From the NCBI GenBank assembly GCA_964486215.1, contig CAZALI010000003.1, positions 1-64,000 on the forward strand: a stretch of DNA of 64,000 bases. The letters are read 5' to 3'. Shown here piece by piece: positions 18,260-26,532 of this stretch. A program made the translations under genes and the position numbers. The notes beneath the pieces are model-generated. The model had not been told where the DNA came from. It was given only the letters and a program-made list of their open reading frames with translations, and did not search any database. Each line of letters begins with the position of its first letter. The stretch's first letter is position 1. This DNA comes from RUG343 sp964486215. GTDB taxonomy: Bacteria > Bacillota_I > Bacilli_A > RF39 > UBA660.

Positions 18260-18286
18260 CTAGCACTAGTATTTTTGAAGTGCTAA
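18260..18286. promoter_or_regulatory. CIRCE operator 1 (HrcA binding site)
   Basis: CTAGCACTA - nine bases - AAGTGCTAA, matching the TTAGCACTC-N9-GAGTGCTAA consensus with a few changes. Located between the -10 and the hrcA start, so bound HrcA would block the early transcribed region. Confidence 0.9.
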
Positions 18287-18290
18287 TTGT

Positions 18291-18319
18291 ATTGTAGAGT
18301 ATATTTTAGCACTTGTCAA
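18291..18319 (-). promoter_or_regulatory. Sigma-A promoter of the hrcA-grpE-dnaK-pepF-dnaJ operon
   Basis: Minus strand: consensus TTGACA (18314-18319), 17 bases, TACAAT (18291-18296). The -35 overlaps CIRCE 2, and CIRCE 1 lies five bases downstream of the -10. Confidence 0.9.
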
Positions 18320-18332
18320 TACTTTGTGCTAA
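18306..18332. promoter_or_regulatory. CIRCE operator 2 (HrcA binding site)
   Basis: TTAGCACTT - nine bases - TTGTGCTAA. It covers the -35 box. Two CIRCE copies on both sides of the -10 indicate tight repression. Confidence 0.9.
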
Positions 18333-18340
18333 CTTTTTCA

Positions 18341-18373
18341 AAATAAAAAATAGTAACCGTAAAGTTACTATTT
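18341..18373 (-). terminator. Terminator of the ylbF-rsmD-pilin-like operon
   Basis: AAATAGTAAC / GTTACTATTT 10-bp stem with six-base loop (18348-18373), T-rich tail on the minus strand. Confidence 0.8.
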
Positions 18374-18378
18374 ATTTA

Positions 18379-20169
18379 TTATCTACAATCACTGGCTCCA
18401 TGACAATCACGATCGTTAGAGTATTCTCTTTCACCAGATGAAGAACTACTTGATGAACTACTTGATGATGATGAAGAACTACTTGATGATGACCAATAAG
18501 ATGCTCCATGATCTGATAGAACTCTATGACTCCAAGCATTTGTCCAAGCATTATAGTAAGCATTACTTGATGGTGGAGTTACTCCATTACTACCATCGCA
18601 ACTTGATCCAGTATCACTATATACGCTTGTCCAACCACTTCCATTCCATTCATACAATCTGTAGCCACTATGATCTTCATCACATACTCTATCACCTTCT
18701 GGGTGTAGACTATAATCAATACTATCAGCATAATAATACTTACCATTATATTTTCCTAATCCATAAGCTGTAGTCTTTGTGTCTGCAGCTGCGGCTTCCC
18801 TATTTACATATGGTAATGAACTAATAGCGGCACTAGGTACTGTAGATGATGTTGAACCACTTGATGAACCGCTAGATCCTGATGAAGTAGTTGATCCTGA
18901 AATTGCTGGCCAGTAAGATGCACCTTTATCTGGTAGTGTTCTATGAGACCAGGCATCAGCAAATGCTGAACTCATTTGATTTATAACTTCTTTTTCTTCT
19001 TTTAGAATCCAAGCACTTCCATTCCAGATATATCTTCTATAATATGTAGTATCTACTTGTGTTGTTGCCCACTCATATTTTTCAGCATAATTGTATGTTC
19101 CATCATAGTATCCTAATCCATAGTCAGCTGTATAACTTAGGTTACCATCTTTATATGGTAGAGAATCTTTACTAGTTGATGGTTTAGTTACTTGTCCTGT
19201 TGGATTTGTCGATGGAGTTGTTCCTGTTATAGTTGATGCACCATGATCTTCTTTAGTTGAATTTTTCCATACTGTTGTCCAAGCATCATAGTATGGACTA
19301 TAGGAAATATTCCCTTGAGTATTACTTGGTGGATATCCATCTCCTCCACCAGCACTACCACTACTGTAGATTTGAACCCATTCACTTCCATTATATTTGA
19401 ATAGTCTATATCCTACCCAATCATCATGATCTAAATTTCCAGTATATTCACGATAGATTCTATCGGCATAATAATATTCAGAATTATATACTCCTAAGGC
19501 ATATTCTTGTGTTCCATACTTTCCTGTTTTTTCAATATAAGGTAATTGACGCAAACTTACATCAGGCTTATTACTTGGTGTACTTGATGTTACCTTTGCA
19601 AATGTATGCTTGCTATCTGCATCTGAAACCAATTTTATTGAAGCACGTGCTGTTGATGGGCCTTTTGCACATTCAAACCTTTGAAGATCATTAGTCATAA
19701 TATTACTTACTCCAGAATCAGTTAAACTAGTGCCCTCTACTTTTCCTGATTCTGAACTAAATTTATCACATGCAAGAGCAGAATCTACAATTACAGTATT
19801 TCTATCTTGAGTACTTTCACAACTAACATCTGTACACACTTTAAAATTACCACTGGTTGGAGTGCTTTCTGTTAATTTAAAATATAATTGAACTGTTGCG
19901 TCTAAGTAAACCAAGAAGGATTTATTATAACTTCCATTTACTTCGATTCTATACCACCCATTTTGTTTTGTTTCAAATGATCCAGAATTTGTAAATATAG
20001 CAGAATTACTTGAATGCCTATTTAAATTATCTTCTATTTCTTTTATTAATCCTTTTGTATTTACCCTAGTATTTGCCATAATACCCATCAATACAGCTAC
20101 TGTTAATATTCCCATTATTGATAAGCCATATAACATAGTTGTTATAGCAAAACCTTTATTATTTCTCAT
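18379..20169 (-). CDS. Large prepilin-like protein with three Trp/Tyr-rich modules and a poly-Ser tract
   Basis: 596 aa from the ATG at 20169 (eight bases behind GGAG; the ATG at 20175 is too close). It starts MRNNKGFAITTMLYGLSIMG, a class III prepilin signal: short basic leader, G|F cleavage site and a long hydrophobic helix. Position +5, usually Glu in major pilins, is Thr, as in GspK-type tip pseudopilins that lack Glu5. After a Cys-containing domain (about 55-200) come three modules with the same plan: Y-x-L-G-x-Y-(N/D)-G-x-Y-x-Y-A, a W-x-x-Y-S-like strand after N-G-S, then AW-H-R-x-D-x-GASYW (best in the second and third). Module 3 runs into about 20 consecutive Ser and the tail GEREYSNDRDCHGASDCR. 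The same module occurs in the giant surface protein at 45674. It likely needs the prepilin peptidase at 43320. Ligand or function unknown. Confidence 0.8.
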   Translation of the reverse strand: MRNNKGFAITTMLYGLSIMGILTVAVLMGIMANTRVNTKGLIKEIEDNLNRHSSNSAIFTNSGSFETKQNGWYRIEVNGSYNKSFLVYLDATVQLYFKLTESTPTSGNFKVCTDVSCESTQDRNTVIVDSALACDKFSSESGKVEGTSLTDSGVSNIMTNDLQRFECAKGPSTARASIKLVSDADSKHTFAKVTSSTPSNKPDVSLRQLPYIEKTGKYGTQEYALGVYNSEYYYADRIYREYTGNLDHDDWVGYRLFKYNGSEWVQIYSSGSAGGGDGYPPSNTQGNISYSPYYDAWTTVWKNSTKEDHGASTITGTTPSTNPTGQVTKPSTSKDSLPYKDGNLSYTADYGLGYYDGTYNYAEKYEWATTQVDTTYYRRYIWNGSAWILKEEKEVINQMSSAFADAWSHRTLPDKGASYWPAISGSTTSSGSSGSSSGSTSSTVPSAAISSLPYVNREAAAADTKTTAYGLGKYNGKYYYADSIDYSLHPEGDRVCDEDHSGYRLYEWNGSGWTSVYSDTGSSCDGSNGVTPPSSNAYYNAWTNAWSHRVLSDHGASYWSSSSSSSSSSSSSSSSSSSGEREYSNDRDCHGASDCR

Positions 20170-20196
20170 ATACATCTCTCCTCTAGTATAATTTTA

Positions 20197-20742
20197 TCAT
20201 AATACCTTTAGAATTTGTATATGCTTGTCACTATATTTCTTGTCTACTTTACAAGTATATACATCTGGGTAGATAATCTTATCTAAATCATTACTTTCAC
20301 ATATAATTAGTCCATCTTTGCTTAATAGATTATATTCATCAATTAACTTTATACTTTCTTCTATATAATTTGTTTTATACGGAGGATCTAAGAAGATTAT
20401 ATCTAGCTTTATATCATTATCTTTTAGATATTTTAAAGCTTGTTTATAATCTTTTTTTATTACTTGAGCATTACTAATATCTAAATTATTAATATTTTTC
20501 TTTATAATATCTATGGCTTTAGGATTATTATCTACTAAGTATGAGTATTTAGCTCCTCTACTTAATGCTTCTATTCCTAGATTACCTGATCCTGAGAATA
20601 AATCTAATACTACTTTATCTGGTAAATCAAAATTAATTATATTAAATAGATTTTCTTTTACTCTATCTTGAGTAGGTCTAGTACCAGATATATCATAGCC
20701 TAAAATATTTCTTCCTTTATATATACCGCTAATTATTTTCAT
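20197..20742 (-). CDS. rsmD: 16S rRNA (guanine-966-N2)-methyltransferase RsmD
   Basis: SAM-dependent methyltransferase acting on 16S rRNA of the 30S subunit. 181 aa, family length. It opens MKIISGIYKGRNI with RPTQDRVKENLFNII; the SAM-binding loop is VVLDLFSGSGNLGIEALSRG; the catalytic motif is FLDPPYKTNY. Start overlaps the ylbF stop (ATGA), indicating coupling. ylbF and rsmD (ylbH) are also near each other in Bacillus. Confidence 0.93.
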   Translation of the reverse strand: MKIISGIYKGRNILGYDISGTRPTQDRVKENLFNIINFDLPDKVVLDLFSGSGNLGIEALSRGAKYSYLVDNNPKAIDIIKKNINNLDISNAQVIKKDYKQALKYLKDNDIKLDIIFLDPPYKTNYIEESIKLIDEYNLLSKDGLIICESNDLDKIIYPDVYTCKVDKKYSDKHIQILKVL

Positions 20743-21023
20743 AAGTTACAACTCTTATCTCCTTTTATTTTTTTTAATTCTTTATTTATGGACATAATTA
20801 AAATATTAAGATTAATTTCTTTATCTTTATATTTGTTAAATAATTCATTAGATAATATTTCTTCTTTTATTTTTTCATCTTTAGTTAGATTATACTTTTC
20901 TATTAAAGATAATAAATGATCATCTCTTTCTACTTCTTTTTGTATTTCTTTAATTTCTTTTACTTCTTTAGTATTATCTAATTCTTTTTTTAAGTCATCT
21001 ACTAAATCCATTAATTCATTCAT
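20739..21023 (-). CDS. ylbF: YlbF/YmcA-family protein
   Basis: 94 aa from the ATG at 21023, which follows GAGGTG; an upstream in-frame ATG (21035) sits in front of that ribosome site and is less likely. Small, all-helical, charged: MNELMDLVDDLKKELDNTKE and then EIQKEVERDDHLLSLIEKYN. In Bacillus, YlbF with YmcA and YaaT forms a complex that affects RNase Y specificity and development. The call rests on the helix pattern plus the position next to rsmD; the family is divergent. Confidence 0.6.
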   Translation of the reverse strand: MNELMDLVDDLKKELDNTKEVKEIKEIQKEVERDDHLLSLIEKYNLTKDEKIKEEILSNELFNKYKDKEINLNILIMSINKELKKIKGDKSCNL

Positions 21024-21039
21024 ATGACACCTCATAATT

Positions 21040-21048
21040 ATTTTAACA
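21040..21048 (-). promoter_or_regulatory. Extended -10 promoter of ylbF-rsmD
   Basis: TGT-TAAAAT on the minus strand 17 bases ahead of the start, immediately behind the parC terminator. Confidence 0.4.
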
Positions 21049-21049
21049 T

Positions 21050-21080
21050 AAAAAAGATGACTTATTTTAGAAAGTCATCT
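21050..21080 (-). terminator. Terminator of parE-parC operon
   Basis: AGATGACTT / AAGTCATCT 9-bp stem (21055-21080), followed by T residues; overlaps the parC stop. Confidence 0.8.
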
Positions 21081-23590
21081 ATTGTCATTAGTCTATCATC
21101 TATTTCTTCTAGATTTACTTGTTCTTTCATAGGTGTCTTTTCTTCTTCTACTTCTTCTTTTTTATCTTTACCTTTCTTTTCTAAATCTTTTACGATGAAG
21201 GCTGATATTATTTTATGTTTACTTATGTTTGTTCCAGTAGAATATCTATCAGAAATAGGAAGCTCTGTTACTTTTATTTCATTAATATCATTATTCTTTA
21301 AACCGATAGTTACTTTATTATCTGTTGTGAAAGAATTTATTACTTTATATGGAGATGCTTTTACTTCTCTTATTATTTGTAATCCTCTACGTGCTCTAGA
21401 CATCTCACTAAATTCAGTTAGTCTTACTCTTTTACCTGTTCCTCTATCAGTTATAACACTTAAGAATTCTTCTTCTGTATATGAGAAGTTGTTTATAGAT
21501 ACAACATTATCATCTTTTAGTTTAATAGCTTTAACGCCACTAGTCTTTGGACCTACTAGAGGTATTTCTTCAGATTTAAATGTTAGACCATAACCAGAAT
21601 CTGTAGAGATAAAGATATGAGACTTTTCTTCTTTTATGGCAGCTATTACTTCATCATTATCTTTTAGTTTCATACATAGAGCTGGTTTATTATATCTAGT
21701 TAATTTTAGACTATTTAATTCAGTCTTTTTAATCATACCATCTTTAGTACCAATAATTATATTGAAGTTATCTTTAAAGTCATAAGCAGGAATTGATGAG
21801 ATTACTTCTTCTCCTGGAGCTAGTGGAATAACATTACTTACATGTTTTGGCATATCTTTCCATTTTAAATCAGGTATTAAATGTACTGGCAAGTATAAGT
21901 AATTACCTTGATTTGTGAATATAAGAAGTGTATCTGTTGTGTTCATCTCATACATACCTATGATATAGTCGTTATCTTTTAGAGTTAGATCATCACTATT
22001 TGATGAAGAATAACTTCTAGTAGATGTACGTTTAATATAACCATCTTTAGTTACTAGTACAATGACATCTTCTTTATTAATCATTTCTTTTTCATCTATT
22101 TTTATTTCTGTTATTTCATCTACAATATTAGTTAAACGTGGAGTAACATACTCTTTATTTATTTCTTTTAAGTCACGCTTCATTACAGACTTTAATACTT
22201 TTTCATTACCTAGAATTTCTTTTAGTTTTTCAATAATAGTCTTCAGTCTTTCCATTTCTTCTTCTAATTCAGTTACATCTGTATTAGATAGACGATATAA
22301 TTGCAATGTTATAATAGCTTCTGCTTGTTTATCAGAAAAGCCAAATTTAATTATTAAGTTTTCTTTAGCATCAGCTCTATTTTTAGATGATCTAATTACT
22401 TTTATTACTTCATCTAGAATAGATATACATTTAATTAGACCTTCTACGATATGGAATCTTTCTTCAGCATGAGCTAAGTCAAATTCTGTTCTACGACGTA
22501 CTACTTCCCTTTGATGAGCTATAAAAGCATCTAATGCTTCTCGTAAGCCCAAATACTTTGGTCTTCTATTTACAATAGCTACAGTATTAAAACTATAACT
22601 TATCTGCATATCAGTATTCTTTAGTAAGTAATTTACTATTAAATCAGTATTAGCTGTTTTCTTTAATTCAATTACGATTCTTACGTCTGTTGTGGACTCA
22701 TCTCTTACTTCTGTTATACCATCTAGTTTTTTATCTAGACGAATATCATCTATCTTTTTAACTAGTAACGATTTATTTACTTCAAATGGTATTTCGGTAA
22801 TAATTATTTGCTTGTTAGGTTTATCATTTATTTCATACTTAGACTTTAAGATGATTCTGCCTTTTCCAGTAGTATAAGCATCTTTCAAGCCAGCTTTTCC
22901 TTCGATAGTTCCACCTGTTGGGAAGTCTGGTCCTTTTACTATTTCCATTAATTCTTCTAAAGTAGAGTTTGGATGATCTATTCTATAAATTGTTGCGTCT
23001 ACTACTTCATTTAAGTTATGAGGTGGAATATTAGTAGCATATCCAGCAGATATTCCTTGAGCTCCATATACTAGAAGTGCTGGGAAACGAGCTGGTAAGA
23101 CAGTTGGTTCCATTACAGTGTCATCAAAGTTAGGAGCAAATTCAACTGTATCTTTACCAATATCTCGTAACATTTCATTGGCTATCTTAGATAGACGAGC
23201 TTCAGTATAACGATAAGCTGCAGGAGAGTCACCATCAATTGATCCATTATTACCATGCATATCGATATATGGAAGTCTTGTCTTCCAAGGTTGACTCATT
23301 CTGACCATAGCATCATAGATGGATGTATCTCCATGTGGATGGTAATTACCTATAACATCTCCGACTGTTTTAGCAGATTTTCTATAGCCGTGATCATAAG
23401 TATTCTTTTCTTTATGCATAGAATAAAGTATTCTTCTTTGAACTGGCTTTAGTCCATCTCTGGCATCAGGAATAGCACGATCTTGGATAATATACTTAGA
23501 GTATGATCCAAAACGCTCTCCCATAATGTCTTCTAGAGTATAGTCAAATATTTTTTCTATTACTTCTTGTACTGTTTTCTTTTTTGGCAT
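21062..23590 (-). CDS. parC: DNA topoisomerase IV subunit A
   Basis: Breaks and rejoins DNA to decatenate daughter chromosomes; partner of ParE at 24516. 842 aa. ParC rather than GyrA: YIDMHGNNGSIDGDSPAAYR instead of the GyrA GNFGSVDGD version, and parE is in the same operon. Catalytic Tyr128 in AAYRYTEARLS. The quinolone-determining loop reads HPHGDTSIYDAM, so the position that is Ser in GrlA is Thr89 and the Glu position is Asp93. The C-terminal pinwheel repeats follow from about residue 490. A Lys/Glu-rich tail (about 805-842) ends in DDRLMTIDDFLK. Confidence 0.94.
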   Translation of the reverse strand: MPKKKTVQEVIEKIFDYTLEDIMGERFGSYSKYIIQDRAIPDARDGLKPVQRRILYSMHKEKNTYDHGYRKSAKTVGDVIGNYHPHGDTSIYDAMVRMSQPWKTRLPYIDMHGNNGSIDGDSPAAYRYTEARLSKIANEMLRDIGKDTVEFAPNFDDTVMEPTVLPARFPALLVYGAQGISAGYATNIPPHNLNEVVDATIYRIDHPNSTLEELMEIVKGPDFPTGGTIEGKAGLKDAYTTGKGRIILKSKYEINDKPNKQIIITEIPFEVNKSLLVKKIDDIRLDKKLDGITEVRDESTTDVRIVIELKKTANTDLIVNYLLKNTDMQISYSFNTVAIVNRRPKYLGLREALDAFIAHQREVVRRRTEFDLAHAEERFHIVEGLIKCISILDEVIKVIRSSKNRADAKENLIIKFGFSDKQAEAIITLQLYRLSNTDVTELEEEMERLKTIIEKLKEILGNEKVLKSVMKRDLKEINKEYVTPRLTNIVDEITEIKIDEKEMINKEDVIVLVTKDGYIKRTSTRSYSSSNSDDLTLKDNDYIIGMYEMNTTDTLLIFTNQGNYLYLPVHLIPDLKWKDMPKHVSNVIPLAPGEEVISSIPAYDFKDNFNIIIGTKDGMIKKTELNSLKLTRYNKPALCMKLKDNDEVIAAIKEEKSHIFISTDSGYGLTFKSEEIPLVGPKTSGVKAIKLKDDNVVSINNFSYTEEEFLSVITDRGTGKRVRLTEFSEMSRARRGLQIIREVKASPYKVINSFTTDNKVTIGLKNNDINEIKVTELPISDRYSTGTNISKHKIISAFIVKDLEKKGKDKKEEVEEEKTPMKEQVNLEEIDDRLMTIDDFLK

Positions 23591-23594
23591 TTTA

Positions 23595-24437
23595 TCACTG
23601 CTTTCTATCTTCTATATATTTCATATTTAAATTGTTACTTTCATTAACAATATTCTTTCCTAATTTTCTTTCTAAATCTTTTTTTGTATTATTAGCTATA
23701 TTTCCACCAACCTCTGATATTAATTTATTCTGTTCTAAACCAATCGGATTATGGACTTTAGTTAATTCCCTCGTAGCAGTCTCACCTATACTAGTTAATA
23801 ATACTTCTAGGTCTGACATATTATCTCGTAATGATTCTTTGCGTATTCCTTTATACTTTTTGTATTCTATGGCTGTCATACCAGACCAACTTTTATATAT
23901 TTCATTAGTTAATATGGCATATTCATTAGAATCACTTATACCATGATTTTCCCAGGTCTTTGTCAACTTTTTTCTTTCAATAATAGATATTGTTCTTTTT
24001 AATACCCATTCTAATGTATAACCACGTGCTTGATAGTAATCTATCATTTTATCTATACCAATTGATGGATCAAATATTGAATCAATTTCTCTTTTTCCTA
24101 GGGAAGCTAACCATAGTTTGAATGGTTCTGCTTTTGGAGATGGAATTGATTCAATTAATCTTAATATACCTTCTGTATTTAAAGTATCTGTTTTATAGTA
24201 TTTTCCATCTTTTGATGATTTAATTTTTAGTTGTACGATATTTTCGTACAACTGGCTTCCTTCTAATTCTAGCTTTTTCTTTAGATCTGACCAATATCTT
24301 CTGGGAATTTTACTTTCTGTTAGTGCACTCACTACATCTATGATACTAAAATAGTAGTCACTTTTTTCACTATTCCAAACACTTCTTATTTCTTTTTCTT
24401 CGAATAAATTTGAAATTACTTGTAACTTGTTATTCAT
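23595..24437 (-). CDS. BRO-N / DinD-like protein
   Basis: 280 aa. N-terminal BRO-like domain: VWNSEKSDYYFSIIDVVSAL, IPRRYWSDLKKKLELEGSQL and IPSPKAEPFKLWLASLG, followed by YQARGYTLEWVLKRTISIIE and a conserved C-terminal half (YAILTNEIYKSWSGMTAIEY; RDNMSDLEVLLTSIGE). This combination is typical of chromosomal BRO-family / DNA-damage-inducible protein D relatives; E. coli DinD is SOS-induced and inhibits RecA function in vitro. The function here is unknown. It sits between parE and parC, five bases before parC, with AGGAGG and its own palindrome upstream (24486-24502). No other phage-like genes are near. Confidence 0.75.
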   Translation of the reverse strand: MNNKLQVISNLFEEKEIRSVWNSEKSDYYFSIIDVVSALTESKIPRRYWSDLKKKLELEGSQLYENIVQLKIKSSKDGKYYKTDTLNTEGILRLIESIPSPKAEPFKLWLASLGKREIDSIFDPSIGIDKMIDYYQARGYTLEWVLKRTISIIERKKLTKTWENHGISDSNEYAILTNEIYKSWSGMTAIEYKKYKGIRKESLRDNMSDLEVLLTSIGETATRELTKVHNPIGLEQNKLISEVGGNIANNTKKDLERKLGKNIVNESNNLNMKYIEDRKQ

Positions 24438-24485
24438 CTGTCCTCCTATGTATGACTCTTTTTAATTTACTCTATCACACATAGT

Positions 24486-24502
24486 TTCGATAAACAATCG
24501 AA
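24486..24502. promoter_or_regulatory. Palindromic operator candidate upstream of the BRO/DinD-like gene
   Basis: TTCGAT - AAACA - ATCGAA, perfect 6-bp arms, in the 78-bp gap between parE and the BRO-like gene, about 50 bases ahead of its start. It does not match the Bacillus LexA box. It could bind the BRO protein itself or another regulator. Confidence 0.4.
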
Positions 24503-24515
24503 CAGACTGATTATT

Positions 24516-26414
24516 TTAAGAAATTTTATAATTGTCTTCTAATGAGAATTCTACATTCTCTTCAATCCATTCTTTACGAGGTGGAACATCATCACCCATT
24601 AGAATAGATACACGTTTTTCAGCAAGTTGAGCATCTTCTATATTTACTCTTATTAGAGTTCTAGTACCTGGTTGCATTGTTGTTTCACATAACTGATCAG
24701 CATTCATTTCACCAAGACCTTTATATCTTTGAATATCACATTTCTTACCAGCTGACTTTTCTTTCATTTCTTCTACTGTATAAGCATACTGTATATCTTT
24801 ACCACTTTGTATTTTAAATAATGGTGGTAAAGCTACAAATAATCTTCCATCTTCTATTAATGGTTTCATATAACGGTAGAAGAATGTTAGTAATAAGCAC
24901 TGAATATGGCCACCATCTTCATCAGCATCAGACATGATAATTACTTTGGCATATTCACAATCTTTTATATCGAAGTTTGATCCATATCCAGCACCTATTG
25001 TATAGATAATTGTATTAATTTCTTCATTCTTTAGAATATCTTCTTCTTTTGTCTTTTCGGTATTTAGAACTTTACCTCTTAGAGGAAGAATAGCTTGTGT
25101 CATTCTATCTCTTCCTTGTTTAGCTGAACCTCCGGCAGAATCACCCTCTACTAAGAATAACTCTTTTACAGTTTTATCTTTTGATCCAGCAGGAGCAAGT
25201 TTACCAGATAAGTTTCTCTCTTTAGCTTTTCCTTTAGTTCCTTGACGAGCTGCCTCTCTAGCTTTCTTGGCGGCTTCTCTTGCATCTTTACTCTTAAGAG
25301 ACTTCTCTATTATTTCTGTAGCGATAAGTTTGTTTTCTTCTAAATATATTTTTAAATTATCACTAGTTAGAGTATCTACTATTACTCTAGCACTTGGTGT
25401 ACCTAATTTACCTTTTGTCTGTCCTTCAAATTGTAGTAAGTCTTCTGGAATCTTTAGACTAATAACAGCTGTTAGGCCTTCTCTTACGTCACTACCTTCA
25501 AAAGTATTAGATCCTTTAAATAGGCCATTAGACTTAGCATAGTCATTAAATACTCTAGTTAAGGCTGTTTTAAAACCTACTTCATGAGTACCACCATCTA
25601 TTGTCTTAACGTTATTTACGAAGCTTACAATATTTTCATTATAAGAGTCAGTATACTGCATAGCTATATCTACTTCTATTTTGTCTTTTTCTCCTGTGAA
25701 TGAGAACACTTGATTTATTGGAGTCTTACCTTTATCTAACTCTTCTACAAATTCTTCTATACCTCTTTCATAATGGAATATTTGATGTCTATCATCTTCT
25801 TCATCTATTACTTCAATAGTTATTCCTTTTATTAGAAAAGCAGATTCTTGCATTCTTTCACATATTGTCGTATATGAGAAGTTTGTTGTGGAGAAGATTT
25901 CATCATCAGGCATAAATCTAATAGTAGTACCTGTTCTATTAGTAGTAGATATCTTTTTTAGTGGGATATCTACTTTTCCTCCATCTTTAAACTTTATATA
26001 GTATTCTTCTTTATCTCTTTTAATAGTTACTTCCATCCATTTAGATAAAGCATTAACGACACTAGCTCCGACACCATGTAAGCCACCTGATACTTTATAA
26101 CCATCAGTTTCAAATTTACCACCAGCATGAAGCACGGTAAAAATAACTTCAGGAGTAGTCTTACCAGATGGATGCATACCTGTTGGTATACCTCTACCAT
26201 GATCTTCTACTGAAAGTGATTTATCTTTATGAATTGTAATAGTTATTTTATCTCCATAACCATTAATAGCTTCATCTATAGAGTTATCCACTATCTCCCA
26301 TACTAGGTGATGGAGACCTCTTTTATCCGTTGAACCAATATACATGCCAGGACGTTTTCTAACTGCTTCTAAGCCCTCTAATATCTTAATTGTTGATTCA
26401 TCATACTTTGGCAT
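24516..26414 (-). CDS. parE: DNA topoisomerase IV subunit B
   Basis: ATPase subunit of topoisomerase IV. About 632 aa from the ATG at 26414 (GAGGTG six bases ahead; a GTG at 26423 overlaps that site). GHKL ATP site: VWEIVDNSIDEAINGYG, DHGRGIPTGMHPSGKTTPEV, GGLHGVGASVVNALS. TOPRIM: ELFLVEGDSAGGSAKQGRDR and MSDADEDGGHIQ; the C-terminal QRYKGLGEMNADQL motif. ParE-like features include GMYIGSTDKRGLHHLVWEI. Confidence 0.95.
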   Translation of the reverse strand: MPKYDESTIKILEGLEAVRKRPGMYIGSTDKRGLHHLVWEIVDNSIDEAINGYGDKITITIHKDKSLSVEDHGRGIPTGMHPSGKTTPEVIFTVLHAGGKFETDGYKVSGGLHGVGASVVNALSKWMEVTIKRDKEEYYIKFKDGGKVDIPLKKISTTNRTGTTIRFMPDDEIFSTTNFSYTTICERMQESAFLIKGITIEVIDEEDDRHQIFHYERGIEEFVEELDKGKTPINQVFSFTGEKDKIEVDIAMQYTDSYNENIVSFVNNVKTIDGGTHEVGFKTALTRVFNDYAKSNGLFKGSNTFEGSDVREGLTAVISLKIPEDLLQFEGQTKGKLGTPSARVIVDTLTSDNLKIYLEENKLIATEIIEKSLKSKDAREAAKKAREAARQGTKGKAKERNLSGKLAPAGSKDKTVKELFLVEGDSAGGSAKQGRDRMTQAILPLRGKVLNTEKTKEEDILKNEEINTIIYTIGAGYGSNFDIKDCEYAKVIIMSDADEDGGHIQCLLLTFFYRYMKPLIEDGRLFVALPPLFKIQSGKDIQYAYTVEEMKEKSAGKKCDIQRYKGLGEMNADQLCETTMQPGTRTLIRVNIEDAQLAEKRVSILMGDDVPPRKEWIEENVEFSLEDNYKIS

Positions 26415-26441
26415 ATAATTCACCTCATCTTAACATTTATC

Positions 26442-26470
26442 ATTATAAGTAAAATTTCTTTATATTTCAA
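26442..26470 (-). promoter_or_regulatory. Sigma-A promoter of parE
   Basis: Minus strand: TTGAAA (26465-26470), 17 bases, TATAAT (26442-26447), 27 bases before the start codon. Confidence 0.75.
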
Positions 26471-26494
26471 CAATTTTTACTTTTTTTGACAATG

Positions 26495-26532
26495 AAAAAG
26501 TACTATTCTTCATTAAAAAACTCAATAGTACT
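26495..26532 (-). terminator. Terminator of recD2
   Basis: AGTACTATT / AATAGTACT 9-bp stem (26499-26532) with a 16-base loop, then TTTTTC on the minus strand; the recD2 stop lies inside. Confidence 0.6.

Noticed and set aside
23595..24437. Prophage remnant around the BRO-like gene
   Set aside because: The neighbours on both sides are topoisomerase IV genes, and no integrase, capsid or lysis genes are present.
24486..24502. LexA/SOS box upstream of the DinD-like gene
   Set aside because: TTCGAT-N5-ATCGAA does not fit the GAAC-N4-GTTC core of Gram-positive LexA sites; kept only as a generic palindrome.
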